Below are positions 44,803-52,866 of a stretch of DNA of 64,000 bases, piece by piece. This stretch comes from Pseudoalteromonas tunicata (GTDB lineage Bacteria; Pseudomonadota; Gammaproteobacteria; Enterobacterales; Alteromonadaceae), in NCBI RefSeq assembly GCF_002310815.1, contig NZ_CP011032.1:660001-724000 (forward strand), written 5' to 3'. Every line of letters starts with the position of its first letter. Positions within the stretch are counted from its first letter, which is position 1. Both the position numbers and the translations under genes were made by a program. Below the pieces are notes generated by a model. The model had not been told where the DNA came from. It worked only from the letters and a program-made list of their open reading frames with translations, and ran no database searches.

Positions 44803-45120
44803 ATGAATAACCAAGAATTTAGTGTTGATGTAGCGCAACAAGCAGAGCAAAGCCGCTTAAACAACTTATGTCAATTTCGTATTGATGTAGAGCGCCAAGG
44901 TTTTTCAAACGTGGTGCCTGTGTTTAATAGCCTTGACGAAGTGCGCGAGGTGCGCAGCACCTTATTAACCCAAGCCGATATTTTAATTAATAAAGCCGAC
45001 GACCAAGCCCAAGACTCAAGCGCGTTGCGCCAATATCGCCAGGCATTACGCGATGTAACAAAGCAAAACATTGCCCTTGGCGAAGCGTTTAACCCGTTCC
45101 CCGCGTTGCCGAGCGTGTAA
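44803..45120 (+). CDS. Fibre-associated small protein (chaperone-like)
   Basis: 105 residues. The C-terminal LRQYRQALRDVTKQN...PFPALP resembles the ending of phage tail-fibre assembly chaperones. It directly follows the fibre genes. Probably helps fold the upstream fibre or belongs to its tip. Confidence 0.6.
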   Translation: MNNQEFSVDVAQQAEQSRLNNLCQFRIDVERQGFSNVVPVFNSLDEVREVRSTLLTQADILINKADDQAQDSSALRQYRQALRDVTKQNIALGEAFNPFPALPSV

Positions 45121-45121
45121 C

Positions 45122-45313
45122 ATGCGAGCGCATGCAATGGTTATTGTGTGCATTTTGGTGGCGGGCTGTAGCTCGCCGCCAACACTCACGCCCAAACGAA
45201 GCAAACAGCCAGTACCAAGTTTTTGCCAGCACAACCCGCAAAGCCCACTGTGCAAAACACATTTACAACCGAGCGTAAGCCATGCCAAACAAACAGAACC
45301 TAGCCCTATTTGA
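45122..45313 (+). CDS. Small lipoprotein (possible spanin)
   Basis: 63 residues from ATG 45122. Signal peptide VIVCILVAGC|SS with a lipobox (LVAGC), then a Pro-rich, Cys-containing tail. The last 32 bases overlap the next gene. Small phage lipoproteins with Pro-rich tails often act as outer-membrane spanin subunits (Rz1), but no inner-membrane Rz partner is nearby. Could instead block superinfection. Confidence 0.55.
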   Translation: MRAHAMVIVCILVAGCSSPPTLTPKRSKQPVPSFCQHNPQSPLCKTHLQPSVSHAKQTEPSPI

Positions 45314-45731
45314 AAATGCACACCATGCGTTTTATGGTTGCCAGCGTTTTGAGTACATGACCGACCGTGAGCAATACCGCACGCCAGAACATTGGCGCAG
45401 CTTATTACCACAATTTAACGCAGGGCAAACCATGCGTGGCGATTGCGAAGACGCCGCATTAACCGTGCTTGAACTTGCTTTGTTATCAGGTGTTGATAAG
45501 GCTTGTCTTGCCATTGCCCGTGTTGCAACCGAAGTATGCCCAAAAGAGCATGATTTTGATCATGCCGTGGCGGTATTGTTAGGCGAAAACGGCGCGGTAT
45601 TAGCAGTAAGCGACAACCGTTTTAGCCAGCGGCCACAGCAACCAACATGGTTTAACTATCGCTGGTTTGATTGCATAGCGGTAAATGCCCTTGCCACCGG
45701 TGCACCCGCCACACTGTTTAAGCAAGGTTAA
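45282..45731 (+). CDS. Transglutaminase-like Cys protease (BTLCP-like)
   Basis: 149 residues. C55 in MRGDCEDAAL, H94 in FDHAVAVL and D111 in VSDNRF form the Cys-His-Asp triad of bacterial transglutaminase-like cysteine proteinases. No signal peptide. It sits within the baseplate genes, so it may process a tail protein or act on the cell envelope on entry. Substrate unknown. Confidence 0.7.
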   Translation: MPNKQNLALFENAHHAFYGCQRFEYMTDREQYRTPEHWRSLLPQFNAGQTMRGDCEDAALTVLELALLSGVDKACLAIARVATEVCPKEHDFDHAVAVLLGENGAVLAVSDNRFSQRPQQPTWFNYRWFDCIAVNALATGAPATLFKQG

Positions 45732-45733
45732 CC

Positions 45734-46393
45734 ATGAGCCGAGAGCAACTAAACCAGCGCATACACAATGTGCACAGCTTAAGCTTACACAGCTACGCCA
45801 CGCCAACCGAGCTAACCAGCGCAGCAGGCGCGTTTGAACTAGCAAAAGCAATTAAAGACAACAGCCGCATTGATTGCCCAAGCGCATTTAATGCCGTGGT
45901 GGTGTATGCCATAGCCAACAGCCAAAGCCAGCTATTGCAAAAGCTAAACGCAATAAAGACCGCATGGCCATTGCCGTGCTTTATTAATGCCGCCGATTTT
46001 GCACGGGCCCATAGCCAGCTAAATACAACTAAATTTGCAACCTACCAAGGCCAGCCGCTTGAGTGGCAAACGCAGCACAATACCGCTTTGCCGTTAGTGG
46101 CCGCCGATTTTAAAAATAAATCGCTGGCATTGGTTAATGCCGAGGGCCAACAAGCAATCAGCACCATTGATGATGCACTAAACCAAACCGCGCAATTAAA
46201 AGCGCAGCGCCAAAGCCGCTTACAAACCACGCCTTTGCAGCGCGTAAACATAAACAGCCACGTCATTAATGCAGGCAGCGCCAGCCAGTTAGCGCAAAGC
46301 GTGAGCCAACTAGGCAACAACGCCAAGCATTGGGCATTTGTAATTTTTGTGGGTGATGGCGCAGCATTACAGCCAATAAAGGATTTATTATGA
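45734..46393 (+). CDS. Tail-module protein, unknown
   Basis: 219 residues, helical at both ends with a mixed middle. Not recognised. Starts two bases after the protease stop and overlaps the next gene as ATGA, so it belongs to the tail operon. Confidence 0.55.
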   Translation: MSREQLNQRIHNVHSLSLHSYATPTELTSAAGAFELAKAIKDNSRIDCPSAFNAVVVYAIANSQSQLLQKLNAIKTAWPLPCFINAADFARAHSQLNTTKFATYQGQPLEWQTQHNTALPLVAADFKNKSLALVNAEGQQAISTIDDALNQTAQLKAQRQSRLQTTPLQRVNINSHVINAGSASQLAQSVSQLGNNAKHWAFVIFVGDGAALQPIKDLL

Positions 46394-46866
46394 TAGCTAT
46401 CGATGGGTGGCAAGTGCCAGGTTTTGAAACCAAAGTCAGCGCAGGCATAAAATTAGCAGGCGACGACTTAAGCGGTTTTGGCTCATTTGCACTTAGTAGC
46501 GACAACGGCGTAAAACCCGCAGTGCTTAGCGTACAAACTAAAATCCCGTTTGTTGATGAAATCGAACTAGCGGAACTTATTACCAAAGCTAAAGCCATTG
46601 ATGCAAACGGCGCACGGGTGGTTTATACCATCACCAACTCAGTGGCCACCGCATACAAAGTGCGTAAAGCAAAATTCGACGGTGAAATAAAAGCAACTGA
46701 ACTCGACGAGCTAAAGGGCTGGCAAGTATCGTTTAATTTGCTCGAAGTGCGATCAGTGTCAGAACGTGAGCAACAACAGCTTGATGCAACAACCAACAGC
46801 ACACCGCAAGCGACCACCGCGCACGAACAAATACAACAAAAATTTGCCGCGTCGGAGGGGCCATGA
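46390..46866 (+). CDS. Baseplate complex protein
   Basis: 158 residues. MIAIDGWQVPGFETKVSAGIKLAGDDLSGFGSF and the central DANGARVVYTITNSVATAY resemble the baseplate/hub-associated proteins of K139-type phages. Overlaps both neighbours by four bases; likely part of the central hub with the next two genes. Confidence 0.62.
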   Translation: MIAIDGWQVPGFETKVSAGIKLAGDDLSGFGSFALSSDNGVKPAVLSVQTKIPFVDEIELAELITKAKAIDANGARVVYTITNSVATAYKVRKAKFDGEIKATELDELKGWQVSFNLLEVRSVSEREQQQLDATTNSTPQATTAHEQIQQKFAASEGP

Positions 46867-47564
46867 GTAGCGCCCGCTTAAGCGATGTAATGCACATTGG
46901 TGGCCAACCCGTTACCAATATTGTAAATAAAACCGTGCAACTTGATTTAAACAGCGCAGGCCGCGCCATGTTTGAAGTGGTGTGCGAGCAAGAGCCAAGC
47001 GGCCTAGTTGAATTGCAACTAGGCTATGCCATTGACGCAATGACACCGTATTTTTTAGGTGTGATTGAATCCAAACATTTAGCCAATGGCCGTTGGTTTT
47101 TAACCTGCCGCGAGCTATTGGGTGCACTTGCATTTAGCGCACCGATTGCAATACGCCACGCAACCATTAGCCAAGTGCTGGCCGCACTCGATAGCCGGTT
47201 AGAATTTATCACCCCGAACACCGAAATAATGCAAATCAAAGTGCCCGCGTTTTATCACAACGGCACGGGTATTGAAGCACTAAAACAAATTGGCCATGTG
47301 TGGCAAATCCCCGATTACATTTGGCAACAACGGCCAGATGGCAAAATATTTGTGGGCAGTTGGCACGACTCACGTTGGCCACTGGCCGCAATCAGCGACT
47401 TTCCAGAGCACACAATAAAAGCCACAGGCACCAGCACCGGCGAATTAATCGCAGTGCCAAAACTCAGGCCCGGGTTAAAAATAAATGGTCGCTACATTAC
47501 CGAAGTAACCTTAATCAATAATAAAATGGTGATCAGATGGTCAAGCAAGCTATTAAACGCCTAG
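46863..47564 (+). CDS. Baseplate hub protein (gpD-like)
   Basis: 233 residues. The pattern of a short beta-rich N-terminus (DVMHIGGQPVTNIVNKTVQLDL) and a YHNGTGIEALKQIGHVWQIPDYIWQQRPDGKIFVG block fits the tail hub that binds the spike. Overlaps the spike gene by 28 bases. Confidence 0.62.
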   Translation: MSSARLSDVMHIGGQPVTNIVNKTVQLDLNSAGRAMFEVVCEQEPSGLVELQLGYAIDAMTPYFLGVIESKHLANGRWFLTCRELLGALAFSAPIAIRHATISQVLAALDSRLEFITPNTEIMQIKVPAFYHNGTGIEALKQIGHVWQIPDYIWQQRPDGKIFVGSWHDSRWPLAAISDFPEHTIKATGTSTGELIAVPKLRPGLKINGRYITEVTLINNKMVIRWSSKLLNA

Positions 47565-48484
47565 TATTGCGCTACTTTCCCGAACTTGGCCAGCGCAAGC
47601 ACCTGCCACAGTTGGCCCGTATCGAAAACATTTACGACTTACCAACAACACAAAGCGAACTAAGCACCGCGTTTAGGCCATTTAAAGCCGCTGATATTGT
47701 GCTAATTTGCCCGCACACCAACCAACCGCTTGATGTGCCAATGTTTGAGCAAGTCACGTTAGCCACAGGCCAAGCCAGCAACGCGGGTTTAATAAACGAA
47801 CCCACGCCAGGTATGCACTGTTTAATACAATATATTGACGGGTTAAATAGTCACCCCGTGATCACCAGTTTATTACCATGGCACGGCCTTGTGCCAACGC
47901 ATAAACACACCGACGTATCATTAAAACAAAACGAGCGCAGCCAATTACAAGGCCGCGACGGCCACTGGCATTTACAAACAGACGGCGCAATAAACCAAAC
48001 TAGCGACACCAATTTAGAAAGTGCCCGCAGCAAAACCGCGCAGTACCACGAAAGAACCTGCAGCATAGCCACCCACGACATTACAAAAATTGACGGCAAC
48101 CAAATCAACGAAATTATGGGTGCATTAAAAACCATAGTCGGTGAAAAAGCCTTGATAGTCGCGCTCGAAGGGCTGTTACTGGGTAGCCAAAAACAAATAG
48201 ATATAAAAGCCCATGACAATATGAACCTAGAAACACTCAAAACCCTACACGCAAAAGCCGCAGAACTGGCAAAGGTAGAGGGCGCAACCGTGTGGCTAGG
48301 CAATGAATCGGTAAACGCCGTGCAAATACTGTTAGAGCTAATCAACGTGGTAAGCAGCACAAACGAAACATTAGCCACCCACAGCCACCCACCAGGCAAA
48401 CCCCCAAGCCAAGCCGCACAATTCACAGGCTACAAAGGCCAAGCCGACGGATTAAAAAACCAGTTACAGCCAATAGTGGGGTAG
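47537..48484 (+). CDS. Baseplate spike / assembly protein (gpV-like)
   Basis: 315 residues. An OB-like N-terminal part (residues ~20-115, ARIENIYDLPTTQSELSTAF..., NEPTPGMHCLIQYIDGLNSHP) precedes a beta-helical middle and a C-terminal ATHSHPPGKPPSQAAQFTGYK, the metal-binding HxH tip common in phage spikes. Last gene of the late operon, followed by a strong terminator. Confidence 0.7.
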   Translation: MVKQAIKRLVLRYFPELGQRKHLPQLARIENIYDLPTTQSELSTAFRPFKAADIVLICPHTNQPLDVPMFEQVTLATGQASNAGLINEPTPGMHCLIQYIDGLNSHPVITSLLPWHGLVPTHKHTDVSLKQNERSQLQGRDGHWHLQTDGAINQTSDTNLESARSKTAQYHERTCSIATHDITKIDGNQINEIMGALKTIVGEKALIVALEGLLLGSQKQIDIKAHDNMNLETLKTLHAKAAELAKVEGATVWLGNESVNAVQILLELINVVSSTNETLATHSHPPGKPPSQAAQFTGYKGQADGLKNQLQPIVG

Positions 48485-48562
48485 GTATTATTTAAATTAT
48501 CGACTAAGCTAATAAAAAACATTTATTGTTTTTTCATCGCCACGGATTGGCGGACGGACAAA

Positions 48563-48588
48563 AAGAGACTTTTAGAGTCTCTTTTTTA
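48563..48588 (+). terminator. Late-operon terminator
   Basis: AAGAGACT (48563-48570), loop TTTAG, AGTCTCTT (48576-48583), then a T run. It separates the tail genes from the following non-coding element. A small hairpin CGCC/GGCG just upstream (near 48538-48553) may reinforce it. Confidence 0.9.
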
Positions 48589-48639
48589 TTGCCTAAAAAT
48601 AAATTTAAAAATAAAGTGATTTAATGCTTGCTTTATGGG

Positions 48640-49090
48640 TGCGCCCACATTAAGGTTCATCTCAGAGGTTAGGGCAACGGGCATTTATTGGGAGAGTATA
48701 TATGTTAAGGCTACGAGTATAAAACCAAACTAGCTGGGCTGCGGAGTTCGCAGCGAACTCCGAAAAAGAACTTGAAGCGGGGTGCCGATGGGCTTGGATT
48801 CAGCACTATCGTCGTTTCGGCTTTTCGACGGAGCGTCTGTACCTACAGGTGAATGTTACCGGCAATTAGGAATGGGCAACGAGTGGGCAATATAAGTTAG
48901 ACGGAAAGCACAACCTGCCGCCACGAGACCATGAGGTGTTCCGTTTAAGCGCCAAAAGGTTGTTTAACGCTGCATCATGCATCACTCAGCGCGGCTCACG
49001 CTAGGGGTATGGAGATGCTAATAGCTTTCGTTGGAACGCCCACGGAAAAAGAGGTGATGAATCGACGGGCGCAATTTAGGGTTGTAGAAG
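48640..49090 (+). ncRNA. Candidate large structured RNA (~450 nt)
   Basis: No ORF longer than about 60 codons fits here, and the stretch looks GC-richer than the AT-rich genes that follow. Long-range closing helix: TGCGCCC (48650-48656) with GGGCGCA (49067-49073). Hairpin CGGAGTTCG-CAG-CGAACTCCG (48742-48762), nine perfect pairs. Helix TTAGACGGAA (48897-48906) with TTCCGTTTAA (48939-48948), ten pairs with one wobble. CGCTG/CAGCG near 48968-48990. The layout resembles large phage/mobile-element RNAs (GOLLD-, ROOL- or HEARO-like, or a degenerate group II intron). No reverse transcriptase or nuclease gene is present. The strand is assumed from the downstream gene. Confidence 0.55.
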
Positions 49091-49135
49091 CGTGATTTAA
49101 CACAGGACCGCTATCAAAGCAAACGGGGTTTAATT

Positions 49136-49354
49136 ATGACAGAGCTAACAGCACAACAACGGGCAGAGCAAAAGCGCAGCGCTAAACGATTGGGTACACC
49201 AAGCTTTAGTGCGGTTCGTTTTAGTGACAGCGCAGAAATGACCGCAGCCGAAAAAAAGGCACACATTGACAGCATTCTTAGCCAGTGCGGCAAAACCCGC
49301 GAGGCCGCATTGATAAAGGCTTTTGAGTTACTGGGCGAGAGTTTGAAAAAATAA
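49136..49354 (+). CDS. Small protein downstream of structured RNA
   Basis: 72 residues, charged and soluble: basic N-terminal helix (AQQRAEQKRSAKRLG), short middle, and a C-terminal helix GKTREAALIKAFELLGESLKK. No family recognised. An RHH- or RNA-binding-like role is plausible from charge only. It begins about 60 bases after the closing helix of the candidate RNA, and a folded attC-like site follows the stop by six bases, making RNA, ORF and site look like one unit. Confidence 0.6.
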   Translation: MTELTAQQRAEQKRSAKRLGTPSFSAVRFSDSAEMTAAEKKAHIDSILSQCGKTREAALIKAFELLGESLKK

Positions 49355-49360
49355 TTTAAT

Positions 49361-49415
49361 TACTAACAATCAAGCATAGGTCGCGCGCAACAGCGACTTA
49401 ATCCGATTGTTGGAC
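49361..49415. repeat. attC-like folded recombination site
   Basis: Outer helix AACAATC (49365-49371) with GATTGTT (49405-49411), an asymmetric internal loop, then an inner helix AGGTCGC (49378-49384) with GCGACTT (49393-49399) and an eight-base loop. The 3' end GTTGGAC (49409-49415) fits the integron core GTTRRRY. The left core TACTAAC departs from RYYYAAC at the first base. No T run, so a terminator is unlikely. Confidence 0.42.
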
Positions 49416-49651
49416 AAGCACGGAGTATAAGTTTTCTGCTTATAGAGTAGATATATCTATTAGCGCCTATGTGGCTTTTTGCCCAGTGTAGCTGAAACAA
49501 TTTTAGGCCAAGTTTAGCAATGTTCGTCTGTATTGCTAACAGTAATCTGTTTCTTCTGTTTTGTGCCGTTAAGCCGATACTTACTTCCTAGCAATAAGAG
49601 TGATAGTCCTTATTCTTATTTTAACCCTTTAATAAAAATGGTATTTAAAAT
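49416..49651. promoter_or_regulatory. Control region of the TIR operon
   Basis: No gene seen in this stretch. A perfect eight-base inverted repeat TTAGCAAT (49514-49521) / ATTGCTAA (49532-49539) and a weaker AATAAG/CTTATT repeat near 49596-49616 lie before the TIR gene. They are candidate operator or attenuator elements; no clear -35/-10 pair was found, and the TIR gene has a weak ribosome-binding site. Confidence 0.4.
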
Positions 49652-50659
49652 ATGACCAATGAAAAGAAATACGATTTTACTATTAGTTTTGCAGGACAAG
49701 ATCGTAAGGTGGCCGAAGCCATAGTAGCCAAACTAAAGCAATACGGGGCTACAGTATTCTATGACTTTGACGAACAAGCTGACCTCTTGGGGAAAGATCT
49801 CTATGAGCATCTGATTAAGATTTATAGAGATAATTCCAAATACTGCATAATGCTTGTATCTGAAAATTATCAAAAACGCTTATGGACTAACCATGAACGT
49901 AAAGCGGCACAAAGTCGCGCATTCAACAGTTCAAAGGAGTACATTCTTCCAATCAGATTAGATGACTCAACTATGGATACTTTGCTAGATACAACTGGCT
50001 ACTTAGACTACAGGTTAATGGGTAATGACAAAGTAGTTGAAACTTTAATCACAAAGCTATGGGGGAGTTTTAAGAATGAGCCAAGCTTGAATAAAGTCAA
50101 TTTTGAGCTCGCTTTACTATATCAAAGGGTCGGTTTAATTTGTGAAAATTCATTGAGGTCTTTGAATGATCCATTGCTATTAAAGTGGTTACCTCTTGAT
50201 ATATATCAAGAGGGGCAATCTATGATAAGAAATGTTAAAGAAGAACTCCAATTTAGAAGTAATTACATTAATCATCTTGTCCTTGAAAATGTGCTTATTA
50301 TGTTGAAGCATTGTGAGATTTTAATAGATTTGTGCATTTTCCTGATGCAGAGATTTAACTCACAAGAAAAAATTAGAGTTATTTTACATCCATCTAAACT
50401 TTTTCAAAAATTAAAAGAATTAGATGCCTTGTTGGGGCTTAAAATTATGCAGGGAAGACAGTATTACCCTGATTTTGAAAAAATAACCGCCCAGTGGGTT
50501 ACAGCATTCGGTGAAGAAAATCGAGTTATCGATGTAAGCTCTAAACTGCTTACTATGCCAAGGAATGACTTACTGATATACGATATGTTCACTCTTAAAG
50601 AGGTTTCACAACCCATCAATGGTCAAACTTATGAAGTATATCGTACGATCCAGCTTTAA
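49652..50659 (+). CDS. TIR-domain protein, probable defence gene
   Basis: 335 residues. N-terminal TIR domain (1-~135): YDFTISFAGQDRKVAEAIV, FYDFDEQADLLGKDLYEHL, YCIMLVSENYQKRLWTNHERKAA with catalytic glutamate E82, and EYILPIRLDD. The C-terminal ~190 residues are helical and unrecognised, probably the sensor. TIR domains of this kind cleave NAD+ or make cyclic ADP-ribose-type signals. First gene of an AT-rich operon that stands out in base use from the phage late genes. Confidence 0.82.
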   Translation: MTNEKKYDFTISFAGQDRKVAEAIVAKLKQYGATVFYDFDEQADLLGKDLYEHLIKIYRDNSKYCIMLVSENYQKRLWTNHERKAAQSRAFNSSKEYILPIRLDDSTMDTLLDTTGYLDYRLMGNDKVVETLITKLWGSFKNEPSLNKVNFELALLYQRVGLICENSLRSLNDPLLLKWLPLDIYQEGQSMIRNVKEELQFRSNYINHLVLENVLIMLKHCEILIDLCIFLMQRFNSQEKIRVILHPSKLFQKLKELDALLGLKIMQGRQYYPDFEKITAQWVTAFGEENRVIDVSSKLLTMPRNDLLIYDMFTLKEVSQPINGQTYEVYRTIQL

Positions 50660-50732
50660 GTAAAAATTTGGCTGTTGGACTAATACTACAGTTCCGTTAT
50701 GTGCATTGCACATTAATTATTTCTGGAGAACA

Positions 50733-51218
50733 TTGAATGGCAGAAGGCCCGTATTTTTTAGCTTCCACTATGAAAATGATGTTATGCGCGTTCAACAAGT
50801 TCGGAATATTGGAGCTTTAGAAGGAAATACACCTGTTTCTGTTAATGATTGGGAAACAGTAAAAAGAGGTGGTGACGCAGCAATAAAAAAATGGATTGAT
50901 AGAAATTTTAAATATAAACAATGTGTAATTGTACTAGTTGGAGAAGATACTTCTAACCGACCTTGGGTAAGGTATGAAATAGAAAAAGCATATAATAGTA
51001 ACAGACCTATTTTTTGTATATTTATACATAATCTTAAATGCCCAATAAATGGAAAAAGCCGAAAAGGTACTAATCCATTCGATATATTTTATTTTGATGA
51101 TGGAATGAAGCTTTCTAGTTTTATAAATTGCTATGACCCAAGTTCAGACGATGCGTATAATGATATTGCTCGTAAAATGCAATCATGGGTTGATGCTGCA
51201 ATAACTCAACGGAGATAA
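50733..51218 (+). CDS. ThsB-like TIR protein, start shifted
   Basis: 161 residues from TTG 50733. RRPVFFSFHYENDVMRVQQVRN, then CVIVLVGEDTSNRPWVRYEIEKAY (catalytic E82) and KGTNPFD match the Thoeris ThsB family, whose members usually begin with M-A-(K/R)-R-x-FFSFHY. A consensus GGAG sits eight bases before an ATG at 50737 whose frame is one base off; adding one base after ATGGC would restore M-A-R-R-P. So either TTG is used or the gene carries a one-base deletion. ThsB makes an ADP-ribose-type second messenger on infection. Confidence 0.78.
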   Translation: MNGRRPVFFSFHYENDVMRVQQVRNIGALEGNTPVSVNDWETVKRGGDAAIKKWIDRNFKYKQCVIVLVGEDTSNRPWVRYEIEKAYNSNRPIFCIFIHNLKCPINGKSRKGTNPFDIFYFDDGMKLSSFINCYDPSSDDAYNDIARKMQSWVDAAITQRR

Positions 51219-51219
51219 A

Positions 51220-51669
51220 ATGTCAGAGACAACAGATAACCTATCAATAAGTGGCGAATCGCCATCTATTCAAACACATTTAGGTATTCTACAAAATGTA
51301 ATACAACGGATGGCATCGAATAGTTCTGCAAGCAAGGCTTGGTGTGTAACTCTGGTTTCTGCCGTACTTGTGATTGTTGCAGATAAAGGCAAGCCTGACT
51401 ATGCTTATATCGCCATGCTTCCTACTTTCGTTTTTGCTGCTTTAGACGCTTATTATTTGGCTTTAGAAAAAGCGTTTAGAAATTCTTATAACGACTTTAT
51501 TTCTAAACTTCATAGCAAATCCCTTACAGAAACGGATCTTTATTCCGTAGCACCCAAAGGCAATATGTCTAAATTACAATGGGATTCGATAAAGTCCTTT
51601 TCCGTTTGGGGCTTTTATTCATCATTAGCAGTATTAATAGCCGTAACAAAAGTAATAGCTATTGGATAA
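51220..51669 (+). CDS. Small membrane effector candidate next to ThsB
   Basis: 149 residues with three hydrophobic segments (about 40-56, 61-80 and 127-147). The segment QNVIQRMASNSSASKAWCVTLVSAVLV followed by FAALDAYYLALEKAFRNSYN recalls a family often seen beside TIR-like genes; its biochemical role is not known to me. It starts one base after the ThsB-like stop with a GGAG site inside that gene. By position it replaces the NAD-degrading ThsA of standard Thoeris and could disrupt the membrane when signalled. Confidence 0.65.
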   Translation: MSETTDNLSISGESPSIQTHLGILQNVIQRMASNSSASKAWCVTLVSAVLVIVADKGKPDYAYIAMLPTFVFAALDAYYLALEKAFRNSYNDFISKLHSKSLTETDLYSVAPKGNMSKLQWDSIKSFSVWGFYSSLAVLIAVTKVIAIG

Positions 51670-51751
51670 AGATTCCTCATACTCTTTCTTGTTATTCTTT
51701 AGTTCAAAAGGAAAAATACGAGGCCCTATTGGTTCGCTTAGCGCACTTTTA

Positions 51752-52828
51752 TCAGTCGCTTAAAAATTTATCATGCAACTTATGCGGAAACAGCTGCGTA
51801 TAAACCTGCCATAAAATGTTTAAGTTACGATGGCCTGTCACTTGGGCCACTTCTTCAATCGAGTAGCCTTTTTCAAATAATCGGCTTGCCCCTTCGCGGC
51901 GTAAATCGTGGTAGCGTAAATCTTCAATGCCCAACTCATTACGAACACGCTGAAAACCTGCAGTGACCGAGCGCGATTTAAACGGAAAAATCAGATCAGT
52001 GGTTTTGGGTTGGCGCATCACAATATCAAACGAACCTGCCAGCAATGGCACAATCATGTGATTACCTTCTTTTTTGCGCGGGTCTTTACGGTCACGCACT
52101 AAAATGGTTTTGTGGTCGCGGTTTAAATCGTCCCACCGCAGCGCGCACACTTCACCAATACGCATGCACGTTAAAATACTAAACTCTAAAATATCTAAAT
52201 AAGGGATGCGCACTTCACCATTGGCGCGATAATTCATGCGTTCTGTTAAGCCTTTTTTAAGCCGCTCTAATTCGTTTTCTGTTGGTCGCCTGGTGCGCTT
52301 TTGGCTTTTGCCCACCAAGCCCATTTCGATTAGCACGGGTACAGCGTCTTCAAAAATTTTATAGTTCGCGTCGATGTTAAACACCGGCCCCGCTTTTTTC
52401 ATCACACTTCGCAAATACGCAATATCATGGTAAATCGTCGCGGGGCCCGTGCCCGCATCGCGCCGATTTTTACAATGCGTAATTAAATCACTGGTTTTTA
52501 AATTGCTACTTAAAACTTTTGCAATATCGCAATCAATCAGCATTTTAATAACATAGCGTTTAGTGCGCCCCGTATTGGCCCATAAATCATGATCATTAAA
52601 GTACAAATTTAAAAGGGCCCCAAGGGGCACCGCTTTTAACTTTTTGAGGGCCCCATCTTGTTCAATCTTGCTTGTTAGATTTAAACCCCACTGCCGGGCG
52701 ACTTCTTTTTTACTGAATGTTTTAGACTCTCGGTGTATCATTACACCATTATCTTTAACGCGCACAGTGCAACGGTAGCTAAAAGAACCGTCAGCTTTAG
52801 CGCGTTTTTCAATATTAAATGATGCCAT
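51752..52828 (-). CDS. Tyrosine integrase, dusA-specific type
   Basis: 358 residues. The catalytic set is complete: R223 (CMRIGEVCALRW), K near 248, H307-x2-R310 (YHDLRREGASRL), H333 (VTGHRN) and nucleophile Y343 (WQVYTQLF). An N-terminal arm-binding domain precedes a SAM-like core-binding domain. Its start faces attR, 187 bases from the core. Catalyses exchange between phage attP and the dusA 5' end. Confidence 0.94.
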   Translation of the reverse strand: MASFNIEKRAKADGSFSYRCTVRVKDNGVMIHRESKTFSKKEVARQWGLNLTSKIEQDGALKKLKAVPLGALLNLYFNDHDLWANTGRTKRYVIKMLIDCDIAKVLSSNLKTSDLITHCKNRRDAGTGPATIYHDIAYLRSVMKKAGPVFNIDANYKIFEDAVPVLIEMGLVGKSQKRTRRPTENELERLKKGLTERMNYRANGEVRIPYLDILEFSILTCMRIGEVCALRWDDLNRDHKTILVRDRKDPRKKEGNHMIVPLLAGSFDIVMRQPKTTDLIFPFKSRSVTAGFQRVRNELGIEDLRYHDLRREGASRLFEKGYSIEEVAQVTGHRNLNILWQVYTQLFPHKLHDKFLSD

Positions 52829-52866
52829 GTAAATACCGTAAGTTATTGAATCGTCCTACCCCGAAA

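Noticed and set aside
47851..48426. 191-codon leftward frame inside the spike gene
   Set aside because: Antisense shadow; hydrophobic composition follows from the opposite codons.
48640..49090. Retron or diversity-generating retroelement
   Set aside because: No reverse transcriptase frame exists in the window, and no template/variable repeat pair was seen in the fibre genes.
48640..49090. Intact group II intron
   Set aside because: The segment starts GTGCG, but I could not find a convincing 34-base domain V or branch-point domain VI, and no maturase is present. Kept only as an alternative for a degenerate element.
50668..50700. Second attC site at GTTGGAC near 50674
   Set aside because: The core heptamer is present, but there is no complementary left core and no two-helix fold; likely chance.
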